A DNA stretch of 64,000 nucleotides. Origin: Yponomeuta sedellus (lineage: Eukaryota > Arthropoda > Insecta > Lepidoptera > Yponomeutidae). A program made the position numbers and the translations under genes. Below, in pieces: positions 9,918-20,417 of this stretch; position 1 is the first letter of the stretch, and every line of letters starts with the position of its first letter. A model generated the notes under the pieces. That model did not search any database, was not told the DNA's origin, and saw only the letters and a list, made by a program, of their open reading frames with translations. The stretch spans positions 4,641,487-4,705,486 of the forward strand of contig OW203738.1 of assembly GCA_934045075.1 (NCBI GenBank), given 5' to 3'.

Positions 9918-10146
9918 GTGTCATAAGAGCTGAGGTGAAGCCTCGGTTTCAGGCGGTAAAGGCTACCTAGAAATTGCTCGCGTGGTATCGTGACGGACTA
10001 ATGTATAGCCAACGATATTGGAGGTAAATCTACTCGCATAGCAAGATCTTTATAGCAAGTTCGATACAGCAATATCTTGCTGGTAAGTGGTAAGTACTAA
10101 GCAGAAAAGCACTCTTTATTTTTCTATGTAGCCTACCCTATATACG

Positions 10147-10410
10147 TTCCACTACATGTCACAGGCCTTCCCTCAAAGAAAGTATGAGATTAACACCACC
10201 GATTGGTAATTTGTAACACTGAGATATGTCAACACCTCCTAAGCTAAGGTTTCCTCACGATGTTTTCATTTATCGTTAGCGAGTGGTATTGTTACTATAA
10301 CTACACAAATGTACGACGACGAAAACCAAGTCATTGGTACCCGTGGGATTAGAAACCCACGACCTCTCCAATGTAAGGGCGCCGTTTTAACGCTCCGCTA
10401 CCACCGCTCT
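10147..10410 (-). mobile_element. SINE-3, nearly full length
   Basis: On the minus strand it has a tRNA-like head (GAGCGGTGGTAGCGGAGCG, with a degenerate B box) followed by the conserved middle and a 3' part whose reverse complement reads CACTACATGTCACAGGCCTT. Copies occur at 21790, 34975, 35525, 37621, 40735, 45770, 46052 and elsewhere. Confidence 0.7.
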
Positions 10411-10463
10411 AGTCTTGACTATTCACTAGAGATATAGGTATCTCTATCTATAAGTATCTATAT

Positions 10464-10836
10464 TGAAGCGTTCGTGGCCCGGCGGAACCAAGTGATTGGA
10501 ATCAACCACTTGGGTTAAGCAACAACAGGCGCGGTCAGGTACTGGATGGGTGACCATCTCGTGACTACCGCTAGTGGCATTTTTTCCGAGCGCTCCCGTG
10601 CTTCGCAAGGCACGTTAAGCCGTTGGTGCTGGCTGTCATGCAATGACAGTCGTTAAGCCATGTCAGAGGCCTTATGGGCGGCTTGATAACTTATGACGGT
10701 ATATAAGGCTCGCCACTGTCTTACAATCCTCCACCAACCCGGACTTGGCCCCCGTGGTGGAGTATGGCCAAACCTTCCTACCATACAGGAAGAGACCCGT
10801 GGCTAAACAGTGGGGACATATAAAGGGTTGATATCG
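10464..10836 (+). mobile_element. SINE-2: 5S rRNA-derived SINE, full-length copy
   Basis: A 373-bp insertion between AAGTATCTATAT at 10452-10463 and 10837-10848. Bases 10515-10560 closely follow the 5S rRNA internal promoter: GTTAAGCAACAACAGGCGCG (box A and intermediate region) and CTGGATGGGTGACC (box C). The body has GTTAAGCCGTTGGTGCTGG and a second GTTAAGCCATGTCAGAGGCC. The 3' end (GAGACCCGTGGCTAAACAGT then GGGGACATA) resembles RTE tails that contain CAGCAGTGG, suggesting RTE machinery mobilises it. Other copies: 26242, 50336 (minus), 51918; partial at 34842, 42530 and 55978. Confidence 0.85.
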
Positions 10837-10848
10837 AAGTATCTATAT

Positions 10849-11935
10849 AGATACTCATAGACAGAGCATTAACAATACTGTATGATGATTAATGTCAAAT
10901 TCTCTGGACGTAGAGTTCAAAGAACTTAGGACCCCACTTTTGCTTTAACCCTTTAGGTCATGAACGATCTTGTTAGTAAAAAATTCGTCGCCGTGAGGGT
11001 TCTCTCACGCCGACAACCCGCATTATTCACTTATTCTCTTGTTCGCACATTACACATAAGGCGGCGAAATTATCCTGCTGATTGGCGGAAAAATACTCGC
11101 TTTAAAAAAATAAAATAAAATTTGCATAAATAAAATAGTTTGGCCTACTTTAATTACTGTCGTATATTGTTACTCGTAACTCCTTCAGAGTACCTGCGAT
11201 ACAAGGTTTCCTAGTGCATGGTTTCATAGTTATTTAATTATGCCAAAACTGTTGGCAAATGTTTTTTTTATGTGAGGCATTGCCCTTGAAGAATCTGTAA
11301 AATAATGATTTAACATCTGCATTCTATTGAAATTGGGACACATTTGCAACTGCAGAATTATAACAAGATTCACTCGTTTTTACGATTTCAAACGTCAGAA
11401 ATCGCGACTTTTGTTAATTTTGACATTTTGCCGCCACAAATCAAGCGACTCTTACGAAATAAATGTCAGAACTTGCTACTTTGCAGTTCAACAATGGTCA
11501 AATTTAGACGTTTTTGCGTCCCGTTAGGTATTCTTTCTACACTATTGCTCGAAAAACGCAAAGTTACGAGAAATTTACTTTGAAACAAAAGACTTTTAGA
11601 GAATCAATGGATTGAACCTATTCACGTTTACGAAGACCCATTACACGCGTTCATAGGTCATCCTCTATTAGAAGATAATGTCTATGATTATAGGTTACGC
11701 CTGTACAGTCGAACTAAAAAGTTTATAGTCCTCGGTCCCTATTCTTTGAAACTGGGATGGATGTCAATCACTCGAGTTGATCTTTGTGGGCTTAAAGTAA
11801 AACGTATATATGAAAAAAACCATGTAAAATAAAATAAGTACAAAGTAAGTAGGTGCAAACCCTCTGTAGTAGAATTAAGGAAAAAAAATATAATGTTGGA
11901 ACATACAAATATTTAATCGGAGACTGAAAGAAATT
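10849..11935. other. No gene recognised
   Basis: Overlapping short frames at 11327-11583 (66 and 79 codons) have no recognisable motif. No member of the window's repeat families is seen in this kilobase, so it may be relatively unique sequence. Confidence 0.35.
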
Positions 11936-12040
11936 ATAAGATGGTATTTTAAAAACCTAATTAGTGGGAAAAATTTCACCCATGCCGCGATTCGAACCCG
12001 CGACCTCTGGCTATCCGTGCCAGCGCTCTTTCCAACTGAG

Positions 12041-12727
12041 AGAGAGAGAGAGAGAGAGAACACTTTATTGTACATAAAAATGGAAATTACACAGATATTT
12101 CTTAACCTAAGAGTACAGACGGCGGCCTTATCACTAAAAGTGATCTCTTCCAGACAACCTTCGGATGAACTGGACTAATACATTAGAGAAGGAAGTAGAT
12201 GTACAAAAAAAAAAAAACATAGAAAACATTAATTTCAGAAGTTACAAATACATGCCTCAATAACAGTGTGAATAAATAAAATTATCAACAGATACATACA
12301 AATAATTTAAATAAATAAAAATAAAAAATGAATATTATACATAAATACATAAATAATTAACAAAATATACACATTTAAAGGACATAAGTAGAACACAACA
12401 ACAGCAGGACAATATTACAAAATTAAATAATAACAGTACTACAGTGTAGTAGTGAGATAGAACTCCTTTACCATAGCCTTAAAAATGGGAAGGGATTTGG
12501 CTTTCCGTACCTCCACCGGTAAGGCATTCCATAATCGGACTGCCTGCACGGTGAAGGAACAACCGTAGATAGTGGTGTGATGGGATGGGATTTTTAGGAG
12601 CAGGTTTTGGGAAGAGCGAAGAGTAAGGATATGAGAGGAGTAAAGAAACTCGAAGCGCTCTTTTAGATAGGAAGGAGTACTTGGATTAAACAGTACGCAA
12701 TATAGAAGAGAGAGTATATGCGTATTC
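12041..12727 (-). mobile_element. LINE-L 3' fragment inserted in SINE-1
   Basis: The left edge is (AG)n, which on the element's strand is a (CT)n tail after a TACAATAAAGTG signal. The hallmark GGCGGCC and AAGTGATCTCTTCCAGACAA block lies at 12121-12162. CTGAG on both sides is a 5-bp overlap with the SINE sequence; a longer duplication is obscured by the simple repeat. Confidence 0.75.
12439..12715 (-). pseudogene. LINE-L ORF2 C-terminus (RLWNALP motif)
   Basis: An open minus-strand frame without ATG encodes about 92 residues. Landmarks are LKERFEFLYSSHILTLRSSQ, TTIYGCSFTVQAVRLWNALP and VRKAKSLPIFKAMVKEF, ending in TAG at 12439-12441. The F-x-V-x-x-x-RLWNALP...S-x-x-x-FK pattern is the conserved tail of Jockey/CR1-type reverse transcriptases. 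No polymerase catalytic motif is included, so this is a 5'-truncated remnant. A relative at 18667-18800 has the same RLWNALP motif. Confidence 0.75.
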
Positions 12728-12816
12728 CTGAGCTAATGGGCGACTCACTGGCATCAGTGAAATTTCGAACCTCTTTACAATATTCTCTGTATTACGTACA
12801 GATAAGACGGTATTTT

Positions 12817-13331
12817 TAATTTAAATATTTATAATTCTTAACACATAATTCTTAAACTCGCTACAAACAAAAGCGCAACTATGAGGCTAAGTGTGGAAAT
12901 CTTAGTTCTAACTGACTAAAAATAAGTTTCAATGGAACCTGTACGAAGTATTCCTTCTATAAGTTTGTCGACTGTTACTTGTTAAGAATCTCAAAGCGAA
13001 CAACGCATACACACTTGAATGTGTTTGAACATATGGTAAAGTACCATTACAATTAATATCCAAACCAATAACTTTATCTACAATGATATTACAAGCAGGT
13101 AAAGTTTTAACAATTTTCAAACAATCTTTCATCAAGGTATAGAATGGAATTAGATGTAGCCTATCGACATAGTAAATCGGATTTCTGGCATAGCTAGCAG
13201 AAATGTAAAGATCAAACTTTATAACATCAAATCGTATAATTCTAGTAAAAACAAAAGTCAAATAAACTCGCGACATTAGCGTTAGCTCACCTTCCAACGT
13301 GGAAGTTCCAAGTACACCGTCTAAGCAATAA
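12817..13331. other. No gene recognised
   Basis: A minus-strand frame at 12929-13297 (122 codons) has no known motif. Its composition (Tyr/Ile/Arg-rich) is unremarkable. Not supported as a gene. Confidence 0.3.
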
Positions 13332-13342
13332 CGGTACCGATT

Positions 13343-13648
13343 CTTCTTCTTCTTCAGGCTATATTATGTAGTCCACTGCTGGACATAGCCCTCCCCTAAT
13401 GAGCGCCATAGCGCCCTGTCTTCAGCTTGCCGCATCCAGCTTCTGCCGGCAGTTTTTCGCAGATCGTCATCCCACCTGGTTGGAGGGCGTCCTACACTAC
13501 GTTTGCCGAGTCGCGGTCTCCACTCAACAACACTTTTACTCCAACCGTTGTCGATTCTTCGCGAGATATGGCCAGCCCACTGCCACTTCAGCTTGCTGAT
13601 TCTCTGAGCTATGTCGATAACTTTGTATCTTTGTCAGATACATTCGGA
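13343..13648 (-). mobile_element. RTE-B LINE, 5'-truncated, with target-site duplication
   Basis: Flanked by CGGTACCGATT at 13332-13342 and 13649-13659. The left edge TCTTCTTCTTCAGGCTATAT is the reverse complement of the RTE-B GAA-rich tail. The minus strand encodes the usual blocks up to the AQRISKLKW region but is interrupted: the WRPR stretch carries substitutions and small shifts, so no long open frame survives. Confidence 0.85.
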
Positions 13649-13659
13649 CGGTACCGATT

Positions 13660-13962
13660 AAACAATATCAATTTTTTACATTGACTGTACATTTTTGGGT
13701 TCGGTAATGCCACAGCCTCCGTGTTACTTATTGATTCCTCCACTCGTTCTTTTATGCCCTTGGGCAATAAAATAATCGCCCAAGACATTAGAAAGGGGTT
13801 CATTATAAGAAGTCTTACTTAATACACGGAGAAATAAATGCTTGCGCAATATAAAACATGGCTTTCATTTGGCAAACTATATTAGAGGGCTCCATCGAGT
13901 AACAAAATGGGAAAAAATCCTTTACAGATCGTTTTTGCGAAAAGTGTCAGCAACATAAAATA
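13660..13962. other. No gene recognised
   Basis: A short minus frame (13609-13803) overlaps the end of the RTE-B copy and has no motif of its own. Confidence 0.3.
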
Positions 13963-14022
13963 ATCTCACGCCTGTATCCCAGAGGGGTAGGCAGAGAGCA
14001 GGGACTTGCACTTACTACGATA
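13963..14022 (-). mobile_element. RTE-C 3'-end remnant
   Basis: CTCACGCCTGTATCCCAGAG followed by GGGTAGGCAGAGAGCAGGGA is the reverse complement of the RTE-C end at 51350-51390. Confidence 0.55.
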
Positions 14023-15806
14023 TAGACAAATCGCAATCTGTTAATCATGTTTATAGAGATTTTTAAGACCCATGGGTAAAAAACTTGGACAAATTGTAGC
14101 ATTAAAGCCAAAACGGCCGTATTTCTAGTCCCAACTCCGTCATTTAAGGTTCTCAATCGTAGGTCCTGAAATTCACTATTACCCTAGAGTAATTGAGATA
14201 TTGTACTGATACTTTTTGCAAACATCATCTGTAAAAAAAACATAAATGGCTTAAAGACAAAACCTCGTGTCATTCTCAAAGTTAAAACGAATCTAACGAC
14301 AACTATTAAGCTAAAATACATCAAGCCGTTTAGACTTAGCGCATTACAAAGTTCTCGAAAAAAGAACCGCAGTCGGTTAAAAAGAGATATGGTTTTCTTC
14401 ATTCATGTACATATACTTACTCGAAAAAATAATCCTTAGTCTGGTGCAGTCATGTAGCAAGAAATATGTTTTTTTTTTCGTTAGTGGCGCTTGTATGAAA
14501 GCCCTTAAAATCTTCTTGCTGTCAGTCGTATAACAATAATTTAATTTCATTTCATGCTTCGCCGTTTGTACATAAAACGATTTATTATTCTGATTGTATT
14601 ATTCACACCATTTACAGTCAAGATTGACTTCATAGATTTTGTGTTTTTTGATTTGTTAGATTTCTCTACGCCTCGGACTATTAAAACACACGAACAATTA
14701 ATTTAAAAAAACATTTATTGATTCTTAGACGACAGAAAGTTATCCCGGTCAGCTAAAGGGCTTTCGAAAAAATCTGGCAGCCTGGCAGATACCTCGCTAC
14801 CGCGTTTTAGTAACATTCCATTCAAATTCAGAAAGCCTAATTCGAAATTTGAATTTTCAACAGTTCGCGTGCCAGTAAGGGCTACCGATTACCAAATTCC
14901 TTCGTAATGTCCAAAGGAGAATGACCAAGTCCTTGGGACTTCCAGTAGCGAGGAATTTACTGAAACGACCACAAGCTTTGTACGACTTCACGGACCACGT
15001 GAGAGTGGTTGCTTTTACATTGTTGATTGCGTCTTTTTACACCAATAATGAGTGAATCCTTAGGCTTGGGGGGTAGGTTATTGTGGTTGTCACATTTTTG
15101 GTTAGGTTTCCCACGAAAGTATGCATTTAGAATACGGCAAGATCGTGTGAATTATTTCTGTTGCTATGCATGAGATATTTCGGAGATTGAGTCGTAATTA
15201 TGGCAATCTCACCTAATGGAATTTGCTTCTGAGTCCAAAGCAAAGAATGTTTTGATTTGTTTAAATAAAGTTTTAAATCATATGTTCCTGTCTACTATTA
15301 CTGACAACAATTTGGAATAATGTACACAATAATATAACCGTGTGAAAGTGTTTACAAAGAGATTATTCCGAAAATCGCGATCAAATCATATAATTCTGAT
15401 GATTGCTGCCTGCCGCGCGTTGAACTCTTTAGTACGCCAACATTTGGAAAGAAATCTGCTTATAGGAGTAATGCGCTGGGAAAAAATATTCATGGTTGTA
15501 TCATACTTGTTTTTGCTTGCTTTCTAAGTAAACACGATAGAGACAACATAATCGTATGATGGGTGGAAGCGGTATGTTCTTTCAACCATACCCAAATTAC
15601 TCATCTAAATACAGCAAGATGTGGCAAACTCCTCGCTGTTTTTTTTTAGGTTTTCCATATAATTTCAAAAAAGACCGTTCTTTTATACGTCAGATGGATG
15701 TTCTGTTGAAATATTTTGGTTGTCAAGTAGTTAGCTTCTCTGCCCGTGTGTTAGTTCATTAAAATCATAGGGCCGCTTGCGCATTTCAGTGAAATCTAGA
15801 TTTAGT
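14023..15806. other. No gene recognised
   Basis: About 1.8 kb without a recognisable repeat family. Short frames at 14184-14402 (minus), 15342-15527 and 15556-15762 (plus) lack motifs and plausible splice context. This is one of the longest stretches free of identifiable transposons and may be unique intergenic or intronic DNA. Confidence 0.35.
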
Positions 15807-15818
15807 ACAATTTTGATA

Positions 15819-16024
15819 ATACTATTTTTATTTTTAATGCACTAACCCGTGCTAAGGACAAATTTAAAAACCTATTTAGAGGCTAAATATTTCACCCATG
15901 CCGGGATTCGAACCCGCAACCTCTGGCTATCCGTGCCAGAGGTACGTGCCGTGGCACGGATAGCCAGAGGTTGCGGGTTCGAATCCCGGCATGGGTGAAA
16001 TTTTTAGCCTCTAAATAGGTTTTT
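15819..16024 (-). mobile_element. SINE-1 foldback copy (hairpin) with target-site duplication
   Basis: Flanked by ACAATTTTGATA at 15807-15818 and 16025-16036. In its own (minus) orientation the tail is at the left (TATTTTTAATGCACTAACCC). The body reads to the anticodon arm at 15937, then the same sequence returns in inverse sense from 15953 and ends at AAATAGGTTTTTA. The arms 15865-15937 and 15953-16024 are almost perfect complements with a 15-nt loop. A single duplication encloses both arms, so they arrived as one insertion. Confidence 0.9.
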
Positions 16025-16178
16025 ACAATTTTGATAGTTTTTTGTATTGAGTTGGGTTTTAATTGTTTTAAATCCGGATTTACGGGCTTTTGCAAGTGGC
16101 TCTACTATCTATGTCTTTATTGTCAACCTAATGGACTGTATGAATGCTATTTGCATTCATAACGTACAGAAATGCATA

Positions 16179-16357
16179 GGTACCTAGTACACAAACACGT
16201 ACGAAATACAGAGAGCATTGTAAAGAGGTTCGAAATTTCACTGATGCCGGTGAGTCGCCCATTAGCTCAGTTGGAAGAGCGCTGGCATGGATAGTCAAAG
16301 GTCGCGGATTCGAATCCCGGCATGGGTAGAATTATTAGCCTCTAAATAGGTTTTTAA
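16179..16357 (+). mobile_element. SINE-1, non-inverted copy
   Basis: Flanked by AACGTACAGAAATGCATA (16161-16178) and AACGTACAAAAATGCATA (16358-16375), one mismatch in 18. The tRNA-like domain is at 16258-16327: box A-like TAGCTCAGTTGG, anticodon stem CTGGC with a decayed partner, and T-arm GGATTCGAATCC. It ends at AAATAGGTTTTTA without the GTGCATTAAAA tail, unlike the foldback copies. Confidence 0.85.
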
Positions 16358-16375
16358 AACGTACAAAAATGCATA

Positions 16376-17370
16376 ATTGTACATAATAGCTGGAAATACT
16401 TCAATCGTTTTTTGAAAAGAGGCGGGTGGTCTTCATTGTTAAAATAAATAGAGAAAACAGCGAGACAGTAAAATAGTGTAATATAAATACTTAATATCTT
16501 GAAATTGTAGAGCTCGGGGATAGCAGTGCACGGACGGCGCGGTTCTATCAATTCATCTTTCATAAGTACTAGAAACATGGCACTTTAAGGGTGTCATTTC
16601 GCATAGCAATTCCCAATTCAATTATCACTAATAACACCATAAAGGGTTCCGATGTCAAAACATAACTATTCAGGGCAGTTTACGAACCCACTTCACATTT
16701 TTTCTGAGGGTTTTGCAGGTGCAAATGTAGAAAAAAAAGGATTTTATGGCGGCGCCTCGTATCATCTTGCTTTTGAGAGCAAGGGCACAGAAATTACGAT
16801 TTTATTACTAGACTGTTAACGCATGGAATCGCATGTTTCGATGGAGGTGCAACGATTAAAGTTTTTTTTCCCTAAACCTTGCAGATTCTGCAATTCGGCC
16901 AGTGATACGCAACTAATGCATTTCACGCGGTAACCATCAAATGGATTTTAATGTTTTTTACGGTTTTAGAGAACTGTATTTGTAGGTCATGGTTGTAGAA
17001 AAAAATACTTACGAAAAACAGCAAGGTGTAAAGACACGTGATCAAGGCATTTATCTGTAGAAAAACATAACATAATCATAAAATAGCCTCCTTTAGCCCC
17101 CAAATAGGTTTTTAACATATCATATAATGCTATAAACACTATTATAAAAAACAATACATTCAAAAATAGAATAGCCGAAAGCAGAAATGATCCGAGCAGA
17201 TGGTGTTACGAACACTGTCACCTCCTAACCTACGCAAACACTATGAACACTAGACACTTCATGTTCATCTACAATAGACGAACATGAAATAGGTGGATGA
17301 TACTGTTAAAAATGATATGTTTCATTTTAATATAAATCGATAATAGTTAAAAGTATATTAAGCCTAATTT
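16376..17370. other. No gene recognised
   Basis: Short frames only. A stray CCCCCAAATAGGTTTTTAA at 17098-17116 matches the 3' end of SINE-1 and may mark a mostly decayed copy; the rest is unassigned. Confidence 0.3.
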
Positions 17371-17371
17371 T

Positions 17372-17532
17372 ACAAACCTATTTAGAGGCTAAAAATTCCG
17401 CCCATGACGGGACTCGAGCCCGCAACCTCTGGCTAACCGTGCCAGCGCTCTCCCAAGTCCAACTGAGCTAAAGGGCGGCTCACCAGCATCAGTGAAATTT
17501 CGAACCTCTTTACAATACTCTCTGTATTACGA
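17372..17532 (-). mobile_element. SINE-1, degenerate copy
   Basis: From ACAAACCTATTTAGAGGC to CTCTCTGTATTACGAG with the tRNA T-arm altered (GGGACTCGAGCCC) and a small insertion before AACTGAGCT. No target duplication is found, consistent with age. Confidence 0.75.
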
Positions 17533-17570
17533 GATCGTTAATATAAAAATTAAGAATACATACATAACCT

Positions 17571-17905
17571 CTAGGCAGAGACCAGGGATTGCCACTTGCC
17601 ACAATCCTGACAGAACACCTTCGCTTCATCAACGTTCTTAAGTCGTTGCATGCACGCACGCCGGCTCCGGGTACTTTTTACCTTCCCCTTTGCTAATACA
17701 TCCCCTATTTGGTCGACATATGCTCGCCTAGGACGACCCTTACCGGCCCTTCCACTCACATTAGCAATAATAATATATTACACAATTTTTTTTTTATTTT
17801 TAATGCACTAACCCGTGCTAAGGAACAAATTTACCTGTTAAATAGGTTTTTAAATAATAATATATATTTGTTTCATCAATGTTTCTTCCTTCATCCTCAT
17901 AAAAA
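17571..17905 (-). pseudogene. RTE-C C-terminal fragment interrupted by a small SINE-1
   Basis: The minus strand encodes MSGRAGKGRPRRAYVDQIGD, then NRRACMQRL-like and DEAKVFCQDCGKWQSLVSA blocks, matching the better copy at 51001-51387. Coding homology breaks at 17766-17865, where a 74-bp SINE-1 sits, and resumes to the right (17866-17905) with the residues that precede GRAGKGRPRR in the intact copy. Confidence 0.75.
17779..17852 (-). mobile_element. Minimal SINE-1 copy nested in RTE-C
   Basis: Flanked by AATAATAATATAT at 17766-17778 and 17853-17865. Reads from the left as the inverted tail (TTTTTAATGCACTAACCCGT), then GCTAAGGAACAAATTTA, then a short inverted stub TTAAATAGGTTTTTA. Nearly the entire body is missing, but both characteristic outer edges of the foldback structure remain. 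Confidence 0.8.
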
Positions 17906-18360
17906 TTAAGCATTATTCGAAAAACATTCTGTATTTATTTATATCCTGTAATTACATAGCTTCCCAATTTTTTCCCGTGTACCTACTTCAAACATCACAA
18001 AGCTATCGCAAAATAACGATCTGAGACAAGATAACCGGTCAAACTATCCTAAAACCACTGGCTTCTTACAAACGAACTCTACAATTTTCCACCATCTCGC
18101 AACACCACCAAAAACGAAAATATGTGAATCAAAGCGATCATTGTTCTCGCATTCTCCCACTGTGTGTTTGGTTAGTTAGCAGCAATTTAGACAATTCCCG
18201 TGCGGAAATCAATTTTTGGGGCCATTAGAGCGCTTCCTTTCGCGGCATGCCTAATAGACGGACAGTGCTTAAAGACCTTACTGGTAAAAGAAATCTAATT
18301 GTAAGTCGACAACGTCCAAACGTCTCTTTGGCGACATTAGTAAAAATGTGTAAAGTTTAT
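17906..18360. other. No gene recognised
   Basis: AT-rich, no long frame and no repeat seen elsewhere in the window. Confidence 0.3.
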
Positions 18361-18369
18361 TATTATTAA

Positions 18370-18797
18370 ATTCTTTATTGTACCTGTAAAGAATGTACAA
18401 TTGGCGGGCTTAATGCTAAATAGCTTTTTATTCTAGTCAACCAACAGGTGACGTGGAGAAGGCGGGGGTAGTCTCAAACAGTGAGGTGATATTTTATTGT
18501 CAAACATCTTTTTAACAATTAAACTATTTATTTATATTACAATAATTATAAACATATACATATTCAAAGATAATAATTAAACACATAGAATAAATAGTAC
18601 ATACATATCTATATAGATATAAATAGACTTAATAATATATTTTTACATACTTAGGTACGGATGGAATTACACATTATTGTTCTGAATATGTAGATAGTGT
18701 TCCTGAACTCTACTCTTAAAGACGCCGACTGACGGTGCCTGGCGAATGTATAGCGGTAGCGCGTTCCACAGACGCACCGCTGTCAAGTTTGTTTTAG
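18370..18797 (-). mobile_element. LINE-L 3' fragment
   Basis: The left side ATTCTTTATTGTACCTGTAA is the reverse complement of the LINE-L polyadenylation end, followed by GGCGGGCTTAATGCTAAATA. Coding homology (RLWNALP) begins at 18667. Upstream of 18797 the element is cut by a SINE-5. Confidence 0.7.
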
Positions 18798-18800
18798 ATA
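18667..18800 (-). pseudogene. LINE-L ORF2 C-terminus
   Basis: The minus-strand frame ends LTAVRLWNALPLYIRQAPSV then GVFKSRVQEHYL and a stop at 18667. This is the same conserved tail as at 12439-12715 but from a diverged copy. The longer frame reaching 19008 is an accidental read-through of the adjoining SINE-5 and is not protein homology. Confidence 0.75.
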
Positions 18801-19038
18801 TGTACAAATAAACATAAAAATATACGTTGGCCTGGTAATTCTCTAATGACATAACATAACATTTACATACAGGCTCATAAATTGCTTCTGGCCCCACACT
18901 AGGATCCCCTGTGTCGTGGCACCCAGAAACAACGACATCACAAACATGTAAACATCCAAGACCTGGGCTTCGTCCCCAGCCGGGATTCGAACCCGAGACT
19001 TCTTGCATGGTAGGCAGTCGCGCTACCGTTACGCCACT
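18801..19038 (-). mobile_element. SINE-5 (tRNA-headed)
   Basis: The minus-strand head contains GCGTAACGGTAGCGCGACTG and a B box GGGTTCGAATCCC (18981-18993). Downstream come CATGTTTGTGATGTCG and a CCAGAAGC / ACCAGGCC end. Relatives are at 44036 and 49197 on the plus strand and partial at 62215. It abuts the LINE-L C-terminus. Confidence 0.7.
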
Positions 19039-19215
19039 TCTTCAGGCTATATTAGTCCACTGCTGGGCATAGCCCTCCCCTAATGAGCGCCATAGCGCAA
19101 GGTTGTGACATCATTGGGGGGTAATGCCCATAATCCCCACGCTGGGCATGCGGGTTGGGGATTGCAGTTTGGTGGAATTGTACTGCAGGGGGCGTTGCTG
19201 CCCACCCCCTGGTTT
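19039..19215 (-). mobile_element. RTE-Bn, 5'-truncated
   Basis: TTCTTCAGGCTATATTAGTC and CACTGCTGGGCATAGCCCTC are the reverse complement of the RTE-B 3' end. The non-coding body with CATGCGGGTTGGGGATTGCA follows. The element is cut at about 19215 by a MITE-B fragment. Confidence 0.75.
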
Positions 19216-19221
19216 GTGGCA

Positions 19222-19312
19222 GAAAGTACTATTACACTCGTGTGCTTTCGGCGAAAACCGAAGCCTACTCTATAGCACGAGGTTAATTCTAAAAGCTAAC
19301 AGACTGCAATAG
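19222..19312. mobile_element. MITE-B partial copy
   Basis: Has GGCGAAAACCGAAGCCTACTC and TTCTAAAAGCTAACAGACTG, one terminus and subterminal part of the MITE-B family (full copies 6845-7022 and 33528-33708). The other end is missing. Confidence 0.6.
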
Positions 19313-20088
19313 TATATGTATAATTACCGTCGACAGCACATCACCCTTTACATCCACAGACTCAACTTATAGGATTTTTCACCATACACAAAATTATCGG
19401 TTTGATACTCTTCCTTTTATATTACAGAGCCATCAATGCCCCCTTCCACTGTGGTAGTAGACAGTTACTTTTATATGCAATATTTCAAAACAATGTTTTG
19501 AAATTACACTCTTCAGTAGCTCGCTCTAGTGTAAATAAGAAGCACCCCATGACATCACATCGAAGGAATTCGACGACACCAAGAGGAAGCCCACAGGTGT
19601 GTTTGTGATATTGTTTACAGCGGCCCGAACAATCGCTGCATATGGTAGCGATGAGTATGCGATCGGTGACATCACAACGCCAGTACCGTACTCGGGAAGA
19701 AGAATGGCTTTTAAAAATACATGAATACGAAGCACTGTTATTGACACTCACTTAATATAGACAACAAAACTGTAAAGCGGGGGCGAATAGTTGGAGCCTA
19801 AAAATGCAACACAAAATCAGATTGCAAAAAAATGAGACCGGTACACAACAGTTTTCAACCTGGAAATTTAGAAATGCTCAATTAATTAAGGACCAAATGA
19901 AAGCACAAACTTTGGTGTTTCTTTGCTCGATATTTTTTCCGTAGTATTTGTTATGGACACTTAGTTTAACGTTCACTAAATCGCAGTTTCTGTGTTTTTT
20001 GAGTAAAAACATATTGAGTTTGGTTGAAAAGTTAAACTTTGGAGTTTTGTGACTGTCATTATGATGGGATCGCGGCTCATATTTTAAT
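19313..20088. other. No gene recognised
   Basis: Overlapping minus frames at 19485-19751 and 19878-20156 have no motif. No known repeat; unassigned. Confidence 0.3.
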
Positions 20089-20205
20089 ACCAATACAATA
20101 CAAAATACAAAAATCTTTATTTTCATTATTTTTCGGTACATAGTAATTGGAGTCACCTTTTAAGCATACAATGCCTGTACTAGGTGACTCCGCTCTTCCA
20201 TAGCA
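20089..20205 (-). mobile_element. LINE 3' end (second family, also 30890-31015)
   Basis: AATACAATACAAAATACAAA on the left is an A-rich tail seen in reverse. The body has GTACTAGGTGACTCCGCTCT, echoing GTGCCAGGAAAATCCGCTCT at 30972-30991. It is probably the terminus of another non-LTR family. Confidence 0.5.
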
Positions 20206-20271
20206 TTAATCTCGTTTATTTTGAGATGATATTACGAACGAAAATAATAAATAGAAAATTAACTTAGCCAA

Positions 20272-20326
20272 CTATGTGTGTGAGTGAGTTTGTGAGTGGG
20301 TGTGTGTGTGTGTGTTGGGGTGTGTT
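20272..20326 (+). repeat. (TG)n-rich microsatellite
   Basis: An impure GT/GAGT tract, for example GTGGGTGTGTGTGTGTGTGT. No adjoining element tail is recognised. Confidence 0.8.
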
Positions 20327-20417
20327 TTAAAACCTTCTTTCACACTATATTATAACTTTTTCTTGGTCCCGCCATCTGACGTCAAGACCACCACGGATTG
20401 TTTCTTTGTAAAAGTAT

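Larger units (their letters stand above)
11951..12801 (-). mobile_element. SINE-1 split by a LINE-L insertion
   Basis: The outer flanks carry ATAAGATGGTATTTT at 11936-11950 and ATAAGACGGTATTTT at 12802-12816 (one mismatch). The minus-strand SINE-1 runs from 11951 through its T-arm and anticodon arm to CCAACTGAG at 12040, then resumes at CTGAGCTAATGGGCGACTCA (12728) and ends with CTGTATTACGTAC. The 690 bp between is a LINE-L 3' end. SINE-1 was therefore present first. Confidence 0.85.

Noticed and set aside
13399..13684. Plus-strand frames (66 and 85 codons)
   Set aside because: Antisense shadows of the RTE-B copy on the minus strand; the same applies at 4198-4431 and 45288-45665.
18667..19008. 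113-codon minus frame as one protein
   Set aside because: Only the last third is LINE homology (RLWNALP); the rest is a read-through of SINE-5.
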